From the NCBI RefSeq assembly GCF_905220365.1, contig NC_061127.1:372001-436000 (forward strand): a stretch of DNA of 64,000 bases. Reading direction: 5' to 3'. The translations under genes and the position numbers were made by a program. This DNA comes from Vanessa cardui. Taxonomy: Eukaryota; Arthropoda; Insecta; Lepidoptera; Nymphalidae. Of this stretch, positions 36,861-48,059 are shown one piece after another; positions within the stretch are counted from its first letter, which is position 1; every line of letters begins with the position of its first letter. The notes under the pieces were generated by a model. That model saw only the letters and a list, made by a program, of their open reading frames with translations. It did not search any database and was not told the origin of the DNA.

Positions 36861-37549
36861 TTTTAACCTTCAACCTTCCTATGGAATAATAATGCTGATC
36901 ATCTCCTCTTTGATTCCACCTTATTTCCGTTTCTGTTACGAAAGCCAGTCTAAACTACTACTGCTAGTCGTCAAGTGCGCAGAGGATGCAATATAGCATA
37001 TATTGTATGTTCCGTAATAGTCATAATACACGACAATTTGATACTGGCTTAAATCAGAGTCTAAATCCAGGATCCCAACATTTGCAGTCTCATAGAATGG
37101 CTACTCATATTTAGTTTTTCTTGTTAATACAAGAAATTAAAACTAGTTTTGTCTTAAAAGTTCGCAGTTTATTGTTATTGATGCGATTTATATATTTATA
37201 TATGTAATTTTCAACAAATTTCTGTAATAGCGTTGAAATTTGACATTACAGTACCAGAAATCGTACATAGTTGAATCAAGTACTGAGTGTAACGTGCATA
37301 CTATATACAACAAACATAGTCGCAAGAGATTCAAAAGCTATTAAACGATAGAGCGACCTACACTACACTAGAAATAAGATTATTATCAAACAGTGCTTAT
37401 ATGGAACCTGGTCAAAATGATCTTGATATTAGCATTATACATTTATGAATGTGGTAAGCGAAATTAACATATGCCTTGCAACGCGCTAAATTGGTTACAT
37501 CGAATATCTTTGACTTCAAGATATAACGCAAAACATAAACGTGTTTTTT

Positions 37550-37712
37550 ACGTATATTCTTATATTAAAAATGCAAAAGTAGCTTCGTCTGTCTGTTTGT
37601 TCTTTCACAGTCTAAATACTGAAAATTGGTGTGAAACAAGCTTAAACTCCAAGAAATAATCTTTTTGTGCCTAACCCCTTAAATGTGAGAGAAGCCGTAG
37701 GCGACAACTACT
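37550..37712 (+). repeat. Repeat family D, diverged copy
   Basis: CGTCTGTCTGTTTGTTCTTT, AATTGGTGTGAAACAAGCTT and GAAGCCGTAGGCGACAACTA. Confidence 0.65.
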
Positions 37713-38221
37713 TTGTTATAGATATATTTGTTATATATATTGGAACAGACATGAGTAATGGGTTTTCGGCGTCATGTTCATATTCAATAGCAATCTTTAA
37801 CGCATTATAATTCGATATGACTGAGTCGGAGCTATGACATAATACAAAAAGGTAAGGTTTAACTAATGTTTGAAACATACGTTTAAACATAACTTTATAT
37901 GTGTACAAAGTATGGAACGAAAAAATTCTACTTACTTTTAATTTTGTATGTGGGTGTATTTCATATAGATCATTTTCTTATAAATACATATTTAAATTTT
38001 AATAAAAACTGACACGACACAATCTAAAGAAATCATAGTAGGTAATACAAATGAAACCAGATTTCACCAACATTGAAATCAAAACCTGTTCAGCATCCTT
38101 ACCCTTGACCCATTTATGTAGTCGTGTCATAATTTGGCAAGCTATTACGACTGGCTCCTTGATGCTTCCTATATTATAATCTCAGTGGTGGGCTTATGTA
38201 CCTGCAGGCGAGAGACTCAAT

Positions 38222-38475
38222 ACAAACTAGCTAGTTTCGCACGGGTGCAATACTGATACTAAATATTCTACAGTATTTGTTTATTTACAACACATTAGAA
38301 AAACGAAAAATATAGATGTTTCTTTACTATATTGTCCATGTATTACATACAAAAACCTTCCTCTCAACACTCTATCTATTAAAAAAACACATACAAATTC
38401 GTTGCGTAATTTTAATGATCTAAGCATACATAGGGACGGACAGCGGAAAACGACTTTGTTTTATACTATGTAATG
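38222..38475 (+). repeat. Repeat family E
   Basis: CACGGGTGCAATACTGATAC, TTTCTTTACTATATTGTCCA, GTTGCGTAATTTTAATGATC and ACTTTGTTTTATACTATGTA match the 11.5-kb copy without its insertion. Confidence 0.7.
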
Positions 38476-38989
38476 ATAGTAATGAGGGATATGTTTAACA
38501 CTAAAATAAAGTCTGATAATCCACTCTTACGAATGGGTTAAGACGTAGAGCCTCTACTCTTGCTAACGCGACAGCTGCACTTAGAAAAATAAAACTAATT
38601 TTTACCTTAATTCTCAGTAACATCAAAGTTGGCTCGATAGCGATTCCTATAGGTATTAGTATAGTAGTATTACGCGTGACTGCTTCAAATCTCGCAATAC
38701 AAAATCTCATTCGCGTTTAATCCTCTTAAAAGGAGATCTAATATTCCGATAACATGGTATCGACACTGGGACGTATTATATATCCTTCGATTAGAAATCA
38801 ATTACATTACGAAGTTTTATTTTTAATATTTTACTGTTTTCAAACTCGATATGACATTTTTTTTAAATGAACTTTCAAGTGTCATCTTTACGATGTCATA
38901 TGGAGTACAGTATATCAACACAATACGGGTTTATTAACGTTTTTATTGAATGATAAACGTACAAAGAAAAATTTTAATTTGTTTTAGGT

Positions 38990-39360
38990 AGAACTTTCCA
39001 TATGTCATAGGCAGTCCAAATCGCCAAAGTCTCAACAAAATCGGACGAATAGTTTAAAAATACATAAAAACATATGTTTGTAAACAGATAACTTATTTAT
39101 CTATTTACAAACATATGTTTTTGCGATTTTGCAAATTGTATTGCATAAACATTCGAGACTCAAAGACGATTACAGACATACGAATATATTTTACTAAACT
39201 CTTCATCTATTTTATTTAAAAACCTTCTTGAATCACTCTATCAATTAAAAAAACCGTATCAAAATCCGTTGCGTAGTTTTAAAGATTTAGGTAGGTATAC
39301 ATAGGGATATAGGGACAGAGAAAGTGACTTTGTTTTATACTATGTAGTGATAATAAAGTG
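38990..39360 (+). repeat. Repeat family E relative, including a hairpin
   Basis: The end (CCGTTGCGTAGTTTTAAAGA ... TTGTTTTATACTATGTAGTG) matches family E. The front carries a 19-base hairpin at 39066-39122. Confidence 0.6.
39066..39122. repeat. Hairpin, 19-bp arms and 19-base centre
   Basis: AAAAACATATGTTTGTAAA at 39066-39084 and its exact reverse complement at 39104-39122. The centre is itself partly self-complementary (AGATAA...TTATCT). Confidence 0.88.
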
Positions 39361-40227
39361 TGTTTTGCACATGTGCATATAAACTTTAAACTAAACTTAA
39401 TAAAACACACAAATCTACTAGGATTAATGAATATTACAGACAAAATTCAGTATAAGTTTGCTAACAGAGTATAAAAATTTATAAAAATGGTATCGGTATT
39501 AATAATAAGAGTGGTGTAATAAAACTAAGTCTAAATTAAATGCGTCTTTTGATGTGTGAGGAAAATGAAACATTTCCCAATCATATAATCAAATCCTTAG
39601 TTTTGAACAGAATAAGTTGAGAATCAAAATATGTAGGGAGTATCTTGACGTCATCTTGATAAAATATACGTATTTATAACCTTCATCTTCAAATCAGTAT
39701 TCAATTCCATCAGATTTAAAAGAGAATAAATGAAGATAAATTTTTCATTTAGTTTTTGCGTCAATGAACGTCAGCAATATCGTTTTTGTATACATTTGAG
39801 ATTACAAGTCGATACCGATATCACTTCCACGATGTTTTCTGTTCTAAGGTCAAAACAATATTGCATAATTCAAATGATCTAATTTTGTAACGTTTTGTAA
39901 CAGCTGAATGTATCGACGTGATCACAGTAATACATATTCGTATCTGGACGTGGTATTTGTATACTGATTGTGATAAGGCATATCGTGTATTTAACGAAAT
40001 GACTTTTAAAGTGCATATTATTTATAGCATCATATCTGTATCGTCATCGTGATATTTCATTTTTTTTTTTTACTTCATTCATGGACATTTTGAGTCGCCT
40101 AGAAGTAAAATATTTACCCATTTTTGGTGTGATATAAGAGCGTGGAGTTAATACTTGTTAACTTCAGACAGGATACACATATATAATTGTATTTAACTAA
40201 CACTTTGCATTTTTAAATGTTGGAAAT

Positions 40228-40303
40228 AAGTAACTACTGAGTGTCTTTCTGGTTCTTCTAGGTAGAATCTACATTCCGAACAGGTGGTAGCTTCACCTAA
40301 TAT
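40228..40303 (-). repeat. Repeat family C, fragment
   Basis: Reverse complement of the CACCGGTTCGG...AGAAACTCAGTAG part of the family, changed in places. Confidence 0.65.
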
Positions 40304-40716
40304 ATGTAGTTCTTAAATGAATATTCAAAGGTGCTTGAAAAAGCTTAAATTTGGCCTTTATTGGCGCGACTTGGGGGTAGATTCGACTAGTCAGCCGTTA
40401 TTCTTATATTACTGTTATTATTATATATTTTTTTTTTTATTTATCGACATTCATAAAGAGATATATACAATCATAATGAAAATATATATTGATTGTATAT
40501 TCAAGCCGGTAGTAGTAGGATAGTTGATATATTTTGAAAGAACTTTCATAATATAATTGGAAACCACATATTATGGTAGCTATAAAAGAACAGCTTTAAT
40601 TATTAGTGTTTCAAATGTTAATAAAACTAGATATTCACAATACATACGTCCCGAATTCATATGTTTCACCAACAATCGCGATACAAACCATTTTCGTAAT
40701 ACATTTTTTTTATGAA

Positions 40717-40852
40717 AAGCGAGATGACCCAGCGCAGTCGTTACAACACAAGCATCTTTACTGATAATGTGGAATAAAGACCAAACCTTCCCCTCTTTGA
40801 TGAAAGGAAGAGGAGGCCTACCACAAGCAGTGAGAATTATAGGCTGGTTTTG
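40717..40852 (+). repeat. SINE remnant with large internal deletion
   Basis: Altered head (GCGAGATGACCCAG) joined to the tail region (AGGAAGAGGAGGCCTA, CAGTGAGAATTATAGGCTG). Confidence 0.6.
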
Positions 40853-41928
40853 CTCTACGTCACCTAACGAATAATATAAACATGAAAAGTTTGTATGAGT
40901 GTAAAGTAAAACTATTTTGGCAAAATAAAAAGTCCAATCTAAGTAAAACGTTTTTAAACTTTCTTACACTCGCAATTAATAGTACCGTACTATTATTTTT
41001 TAAATTAACATTGCTACAATAATTATCAGTGTATAAAAGCTAGTTAGCTAAATAATTGATAGAAAATGAATCCTCCTCATAAGGAGCGGACATCTTTATT
41101 TATGACGTAAGTAACGACTTTACTACAGACAATGAATTATTTTATAAGCAATGTAAAATGTCCGTGAGGAACAAATATTGTACACAAAATAATAATATAA
41201 TAATCAATCAAATAATCCTTCACAATCTACGGATCTCTAAAACAAAAAGGCACATGACCCACGTCTCATATTCGTCAAGCCTTTAGGATATGTCGTGTAC
41301 AAGAATAATGGCCTTTAAATCTTTTTGTCGCGGAATCTGGATGGACTACTTTCAAAAGGTGACCTAAATTTCAGCTTGTAAATCAATCCATAGTAACTTA
41401 CGCAAAAATATATTCGTTATTGGCCAGTGTTGCCAATTCGGAAAACACTTTCGCCGTAACATTAATGTGCTATTTGTGTATTTAAAGTAATTTTTTTTTA
41501 AATATTACATTCATATTTAATACAAACAACTACATCCAAAATTCAATAATTTTTTTCTTAACATCATTTAAATCATAAATCTTTAATACCGTTGTCATTG
41601 TTGAGACGAATAAAAAAATCGTAAGTAACAACAAATACATCACACCATATTTTATTTAAAATTCCTAACTAATTTTTTATATTACCTCATTTATCAATAA
41701 ACCAATTAAATAAATAATTATAAAATAAAACATCATTAATCAGGATTAATTACTTCAGTAAAATTGTTGACAAGATAGTTTAGTAACAGCAATTAATCAA
41801 CTTTCGCGCCAAAATACAACAATTTACAGATTCAATATATTATTTGGTATTGACGTATTTCTTTTAAAAAATAAATAAACTTTTGCAAAGTTATGCGCAC
41901 TTGTAAAAGTAGTACAGGGTCAAATTAA

Positions 41929-42710
41929 GTAGTATGTTATTTTCTATTCGATCGAATTATGTATTATACATATAATATGCCTCATATGAATAAATAAAGA
42001 TTTATTATCTATAATGTTAATATAAGATAAAATATACGTCTATATGAGGGTGAGTGAAAAGTGTATTAATATATTTTCGTACAGAAGTTATTGAACATAA
42101 TTGGAGATGAGAGGGATACATTTAATTTTTATAGATAAAATACAAATGGATGATAATTTCCATTATTAAAAAATTTTATTTTTCAGATGAAATTAATCAG
42201 CACATCTTAAGTTTGTTATGATATGATATAATACAACTAAGGAGATTTTAGTTAGTCTGTTAATATTATTTCTAATAACAGGAGAATAGGTATCTTGGCT
42301 CCATTTTGATCATATCACGAATGTAATTTATAACCAATAAATATTTGATTATTACAGATGGCTCTATTTTACGAAAACGATAACTATCACAATATAAACC
42401 AATTAACTTTACGTCGCATAATGTTTCTTAAATCCTTTTGCTTAAAAGTTTGATCATGTTTTAAAATTTTTTTGCATTTTCCCGTATCATTGCATGAATG
42501 CGTTAATGTTTAATGTTTAATGTTTTTACGAAAATGGCGACATAATTATTAAATTGGTTTTATTTCAATTCTAAACAAGTGTATAATTCTAAGTCACGTA
42601 GTGACCACGTCTATATGTCATATATGTCACCGTAAAATTGTAAATACAGACAGATTATAATCTATCCCGCCAGAATGTGAACTGAAAGATAGTGAACCGT
42701 AACATACTAC
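41929..42710. mobile_element. Possible TTAA-flanked (piggyBac-type) non-autonomous element
   Basis: GTAGTATGTTA at 41929-41939 is repeated in inverse form at 42700-42710. The two copies are flanked on the outside by TTAA (41925-41928 and 42711-42714), the target duplication of piggyBac-type elements. Similarity stops after 11 bases and the interior (782 bp) shows no ORF, so this could be chance in AT-rich DNA. Confidence 0.35.
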
Positions 42711-42960
42711 TTAATAACTCATTATTATTCGGTAGATTATAATCTATCAATGTAAACTCTAACCTAACGTTACCGATATATAATGAACTATCGAAATTGT
42801 GTATGTTTTATTATGAGTCAAATAAACATTCACGAACTTTCGACAGTTTACAATTTCGAGAGATAGATTATCTAAACGCATTTACAATTTTACAATTACT
42901 ACATATATGTATACACATATAATTACATACATATATGTATATACATATAATTACAATATA

Positions 42961-43172
42961 TACAACAACAGCAACAACTGCCTGTAAATTTCTTACTGTT
43001 GGGTTAAGGCCTCCTCTCCCTTTGAGGACAAGGTTTGGAACATATTCCATCACGCTGTTCCAATGCGGGTTGGTGGAATACACATGTGGCAGATTCACTA
43101 TGAAATTAGACACCAGGTTTGCAGGTTTCCCCACGATGTTTTTCTTCACCACCGTGCACGAGATGAATTATG
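42961..43172 (-). repeat. SINE 3' two-thirds, left arm of an inverted pair
   Basis: Minus-strand SINE tail and centre ending within the GATGAATTAT segment, then abruptly joined to a plus-strand copy. Confidence 0.85.
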
Positions 43173-43307
43173 GTTTCTGCCACATGTATATTCCACCAAC
43201 CCGCATTGGATCAGCTACATAACTAACATACAGAACTGTTCCACAGTGTCGTAGAATATGTTCCAAACCCTCTCTTCGGAAATTTACAGGCTGTTACTTT
43301 TACTTTT
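43173..43307 (+). repeat. SINE 3' part, right arm of an inverted pair
   Basis: Starts at TTTCTGCCACATGTATATTC and runs to TTTACAGGCTGTTACTTTTA, with a short unrelated piece (ACATAACTAACATACAGA) in the middle. Confidence 0.75.
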
Positions 43308-43545
43308 AAGAGCAGGTCACCCCGAATGGAGTTGTAGGTGTCATGGCAACGCGAGCCGTAATTATTTGACAAGCGTCTCGAATGCGATGGTGACTTGCAA
43401 ACCCATTTTGCTCAAATAATCATATGTCGAATTAACCACCAAAGCCACCGACAGACAGCAGACACCAGTGGACATATATATTGAAATGTTTGAAAATGCT
43501 ATAAAATTCGAATCAAATACGTATGATTTTTTTTTATTTTACACA

Positions 43546-43852
43546 AAATCAAAATAAACTTTATTCAAGTGGGCTTTTACAAGCACTTTGAATCGTCAAT
43601 TAACAATTAAGTGAAGCTACCACCGGTTCGAAAAGTAGATTCTACCGAGAGGAACTGGCAAGAAACTCAGTAGTTTTTCAACATTTAAAAAATACAAAGT
43701 CATGTTAGTTAATACAATTATTTAATATATCCTCCGTGGAAGTCAACAGGTTTTTTATCATCTACAAATTTTTGTATCGAGTAATACGCCTTTTTTACCA
43801 ATGTATTTTTATAAACGATTTGAATTTGCGAAACGGCAAAGTTAAAAATCTT
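43546..43852 (+). repeat. Repeat family C, long copy
   Basis: Runs from AAATCAAAATAAACTTTATT to GAAACGGCAAAGTTAAAAAT. Confidence 0.8.
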
Positions 43853-44624
43853 AAATATACCTATTATTGTGATGACGGTAAATAATGAGTCTGTTATCAT
43901 TGTTTCAATGTTTACCCGCTGACATTTCGCTTTGTCTATCGATGCCTCATTCTTTACTATTACTAATGTTGTTTATTTTATAATTACACACGTAAACTGA
44001 ATTTGTGCTTTGTGTCATAGCTTAGTAATCATTTCTACTGACTCACATAAATAACGATTTATAAGGCGTAATATTTAGCAATTTTCTACTTGCCTCGGTT
44101 GCATTGTGCGCCTTGCCTGTACATTAAGTCATAACCGTATCATTCGACATTTATTATTCATTATGCTCTTATTATAATTATACGTATCACGTCAACACGC
44201 CGTCACTAATTATATACCTATAATAAATATTAATTTAGTCCACGGTACAATTATTTATCTAACCTCAAATTATATAAAACCTTAAAAATATTGATGATTC
44301 TTAAAATACCTATAATACATAACGCATAGATAATTAATATTTATTGCAATGTTTGTAGGAGTTATTCGTAGGTATAACAAATAAATAAATAAGCATGATA
44401 AATTAATGACATAATAAAAAGGGCTCTTGCCACCATCGACGTTCCTGCTCTTACTGAGCCTCGTGGAATTAGTCGTGATGATGGTAAGAGACCTGATGGA
44501 TTAACATTGGTTCCCTGGGAACGAGGTCGGGCCCTTGTGTGGGACGCTACATGTGTTGACACGTTGGCCCCATCTCATATCCGAGAAACAATGTTAAGAG
44601 CCGGTGCTAGGCTCGTCGAAAAAA

Positions 44625-44751
44625 TATCGATACATCGATATATCGATATTATTTTTTCAATGTATCGATATTTTTGAGCGATATTTAATGTTTCGATGTA
44701 TCGAGATATCGATATAAAATTACGAGTATTGAAAAGGTATAAAAATCGATA
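44625..44751. promoter_or_regulatory. Left-end cluster of TATCGATA (DRE-like) palindromes
   Basis: Exact TATCGATA occurs at 44625-44632, 44641-44648, 44663-44670 and 44707-44714. Near matches are at 44633-44640 (CATCGATA) and 44744-44751 (AATCGATA). They sit just inside the left terminus of the hAT element, where hAT transposases bind subterminal repeats, so they are the probable binding sites of its BED finger. The same motif is the Drosophila DRE recognised by DREF. Confidence 0.75.
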
Positions 44752-45082
44752 TTTTTTATAATTAAAAAATCCTAAAAAAGAATACTTTTTTTATACTAAC
44801 ATTTTTTAACAAATTACATTTTTTTTGTCTTTGGTCGACTTGATTTACTGCGTTTTAATTTGGTACTTAAGTTGGCTTTTAAGTTGGCAACTCTGTCTGT
44901 CAATGTCATTTCGGTGTCAGTGTCTGTGCTTCAACTATCCGTCCGTCTGTTATCCGTATTATAACCTCAACGCGAGCGTATTTCTGCCTGCATTTGAGTT
45001 GATTATAGTTCTCAAACAATCTAACTAATTAAATCAATAATTAATTCACGTATGTGAACAAAATAATTCGAGCATTCCAGTC

Positions 45083-47560
45083 ATGTCTAGTGTTGTATGG
45101 AACTTTTTCAAAAAAATAGACAGACAAAACGTTTCATGTAATGTGTGTGGGAAAATATATAAAACCAGTGGCAATACGACGAATTTATCTACACATCTTA
45201 AAAATAAGCATCACCATGCGTTTTTGCAACTTAAAAATAAAAACTCAAGGTCAAGTGAAGTGAATATTACACCAAGAACAAGAACTAGTTCACCTGTTTC
45301 GTCTACTAATTCAACTATTACCAATACTAATAAACCTGCTGAGATAGAAAATAACTTCATGGAATTGTCTGAAATTGCGATTTACGATGATACTGGTGTA
45401 AGTATTTTATTTGTGAAAGATCAAACGTAGCTTTAGAATCTAAATATCAATTGTTCATAACCAATAACCAGTCAACTAATGATGTGTAATTACTAAAAGT
45501 ATCGATATCGATAAATTAAAATTTTGGTGTTTTCACTTAACCTTAATACTATTTATGACGACAAGTGTAATGAAATATATACAAAATATTCAATAATTTT
45601 TTTCAGACTGAATCCTCCAAAGATGGTCAGAGTAAAGACTTGTGGAAACAGACTACACTCATAGATATGTTTGAAAGAAGTTCAAGCTATGAAGGTATTT
45701 TTTTTTTATATTAGATTACTGTATTGTTTACATTTTAGTTCTATGAGGATGTTCTAATTTTATTATTTTTCTCAATTTAGCAGGGGGTCATAAAACTAGC
45801 CAAATAAATCAAGCTTTGATCTACATGATTTGCAAAGACAACATGCCTCTATCTTGTGTAGAAAAATCAGGATTGAAAAGATTTATGAGCGTCATTTGTC
45901 CACGCTATAAAATTCCATCACGAACTACTGTAAGCGAACTATAATATTAAATTATTATCTTATCCTTTTTATTTTTAAATGTTATTTTATTATTCATTTC
46001 TCATTCCAGATAACTGGCCTCATGGAACAACGATACGCCACTACCAAAGCCATTTTAAAACAAAAATTAAGTGAGATAAATAATATTGCTTTAACAAGTG
46101 ATATATTAACTCTTACTAACTCGACACGAAGTTTCATCGTAGTGACAGCACATTTTCTTAACACAGCTAATAACTGCACTCCTGAGCATGAGATGGTGAC
46201 ATTGACAGCACGAAGAATGTATCAGGTAAGTAAAGTATAAAATAAATGCATCAAATTATAAAAAATAAAATAAATAGTTAATTATAATAAATTTAATAAA
46301 GTGGACTAATATTGGTCTTCTTTCCTGCAGGCGCACACAGCTGATTATATAAAAGAATGCTTTGAAAATATTACCGACGAGTTTACAATAGAAAAGGATT
46401 GCATCTTATCAATTACCACTGATGGTGGTGCTAACATGGTTGCTGCAGTGAAGAAATTTTTGGAAGATGGAAAAAGAATTCCTTGCATGGCGCATTTGCT
46501 GAATTTAATAGTGGATGGCGCAACAAGAGATAATGCACCAGTTCTTGAAATTGCCAATCGTGTCAAAGCCATTGTTACATATTTTAAACAATCTGTGAAC
46601 GCAATGGACGATTTGCGAGCAGAACAAGAGGGACAAAAGAAAGAGGGAGAAGTATTAACACTTATACAATCAGTAAGCACAAGGTGGAATTCTTGTCTTG
46701 ATATGTTGGAAAGATTCAATACATTATCAGCTATTGTGGCTAAGATTTTAGCAACTAGGCGGAATGCACCTGATATGATAACTTCTTCAGAGTTAAGTGT
46801 CATACGAGATCTGATAATATTGCTTACCCCATTTAAGCAAGCTACTGAAGAAATTAGCGGCGATCAGTACGTGACTTCTAGTTTGGCGATTCCCATTGCA
46901 AACTTACTTCAGAAAGGACTTGAAGAAGTAAAACCTTTCACTGAATTTGGTGTTGCTGTTCAGAAGAGTTTGCTCAACTTAGTTATTGCCAAACTAGAAC
47001 CACTAGAGCGACATTTACATCTTGCTATAGCAACAATTTTAGACCCTCGCTTTAAGCGTATTCATTTTAATTCAGCACTAGCTGTTTCCACTGCAATAAC
47101 CGCATTGTCAAAAGAAATACGTTTAGAACATAGACGTAGAGGACAACTTTCGCCTGAACTCAGACCCACAACCACTACCATAATTCCAAATTCAGAAAAT
47201 TCTTCGCCGTCGTTGTGGTCCGGACATGAAAAAATTATGATAGATATTGCTGCAGCAACCTCCAGTTTACTTTCAACCTGTGATGGTATGCCTAGCGAAC
47301 TAAAGCAATATCTAGATCAGCCTATAATACCCAGAAAAGAGAATCCTACAAAATTCTGGTTTGATTGTCGTCATTTTACTCCAGTCCTTTCCGACATAGC
47401 TCTAAAGTATTTGATATCGCCTGCGTCCTCGGTTTCCTCAGAGAGAGTGGCATCTGCTGTAAATCTCGCAGTACCCAATAACAGAAGTCGGCTTACAGCC
47501 GAGCATGTAAATCAAAGAGTTTTTCTTATGTCTGTATCAGATAAATATTGGTTTGATTAA
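45083..47560 (+). CDS. hAT (ZBED-like) transposase, 5 exons, 664 residues
   Basis: Predicted DDE transposase that cuts and pastes the surrounding element. Exons are 45083-45397, 45607-45694, 45784-45929, 46010-46225 and 46331-47560, all GT-AG and frame-consistent. Residues 6-43 form a BED zinc finger (W6, F8, C19, C22, H38, H43), the DNA-binding module. The catalytic core shows ALTSD (D214), TTDGGANM (D286), CMAHLLNL (C307/H310), STRWNS (W374) and SSERV (E626), the expected D-D-E set with the hAT Cys-His and Trp landmarks. The C-terminus (KYLISPASSVSSERVAS onward) is the hAT dimerisation region. The usual TDxW Trp is Leu (TSDILT). The exon 3 acceptor reads TTAGCAG, two AGs three bases apart, so one residue may be included or skipped. 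AATAAA at 47559-47564 overlaps the stop codon and could end the transcript. Confidence 0.9.
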
Positions 47561-47698
47561 TAAATAATTAATATTTTTTATTGTTGTCCTTGATTTAAAA
47601 AATTTAAAAATGATGTCTATTGATTAGTATTTATCTAGTAATGTAAGATGATTGAAGTAGATTAGGCCAAATAATTTTTTTTTCCTATCACACCGATA

Positions 47699-47782
47699 TA
47701 TCGATATATCGATATTTTTAAATAAAAATATCAATATCGATATTGATATATTCAAAAATTATCGATACAATATATATCGATA
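47699..47782. promoter_or_regulatory. Right-end cluster of TATCGATA (DRE-like) palindromes
   Basis: Five exact TATCGATA copies: 47699-47706, 47707-47714 (directly abutting), 47735-47742, 47760-47767 and 47775-47782, all within about 110 bases of the right terminus of the hAT element. Two more overlapping copies lie in the first intron at 45500-45513. Confidence 0.75.
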
Positions 47783-48059
47783 CTTTATTGCATTTCCGAC
47801 ATCCCTAGCCGGTGCCGCTGCGGAAAAAGCTGAAGCCAAAAATATAACTAAATATTCGTGTATTATGTCTAATTACTTTTTTGTTTCATTTGCTGTCGAA
47901 ACGCTTGGCCCTTGGAGTAGTGGTGCAAAAAGCTTCATCAAAAGTATAACACCTCGCCTCATTGCCTCCACTGGTGACAGGAGGGCTGGTTCAACGGGGA
48001 AATGCTGCTAGCATTCTTGCCACCATTCCACGCGGTCAAGATTTATACAGTAACTAGTT

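Larger units (their letters stand above)
37750..40220. other. AT-rich DNA apart from family E copies
   Basis: Between the two family E copies (38222 and 38990) and up to 40220 no gene is supported. Confidence 0.45.
44608..47807 (+). mobile_element. Complete hAT transposon with BED-finger transposase
   Basis: A 3200-bp element bounded by imperfect terminal inverted repeats. The left end is TAGGCTCGTCGAAAA and the right end, reversed, is TAGGGATGTCGGAAA (11 of 15 positions match). It is flanked by a perfect 8-bp target duplication GCCGGTGC at 44600-44607 and 47808-47815. Eight-base duplications and TAGGG-type ends are characteristic of hAT elements. Each end has a cluster of TATCGATA sites within about 120 bases. 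The interior carries one multi-exon transposase gene with no visible stop or frameshift. Perfect duplications and an open gene suggest a recent insertion. Confidence 0.93.
44420..48057 (+). pseudogene. LINE-type endonuclease-region ORF fragment split by the hAT insertion
   Basis: Two coding pieces, 44420-44607 and 47816-48057, join in frame if the hAT element and one duplication copy are removed. The left piece reads ALATIDVPALTEPRGISRDD, then GKRPDGLTLVPWERGRALVW and DATCVD. The right piece resumes AAEKAEAK, continues SNYFFVSFAVETLGPW and ITPRLIASTGDRRAG, and after a frameshift with a small loss ends RGNAASILATIPRGQDLYSN and stop. I recognise this conserved C-terminal domain from non-LTR retrotransposon polyproteins. 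RPD followed by WD resembles the PD-(D/E)xK core of restriction-like endonucleases, but the exact LINE clade is uncertain. The 5' part is missing. A possible poly(A) signal AATAAA follows near 48116. The frameshift shows the fragment was probably already dead. Confidence 0.75.

Noticed and set aside
44600..44607. Alternative reading of the TATCGATA clusters as a simple AT microsatellite
   Set aside because: Spacing is irregular, the clusters are at both ends of a well-bounded transposon, and the exact 8-mer recurs rather than a uniform tandem unit.
46345..46803. 152-codon minus-strand ORF
   Set aside because: Shadow of the hAT transposase exon 5 on the opposite strand; no motif of its own.
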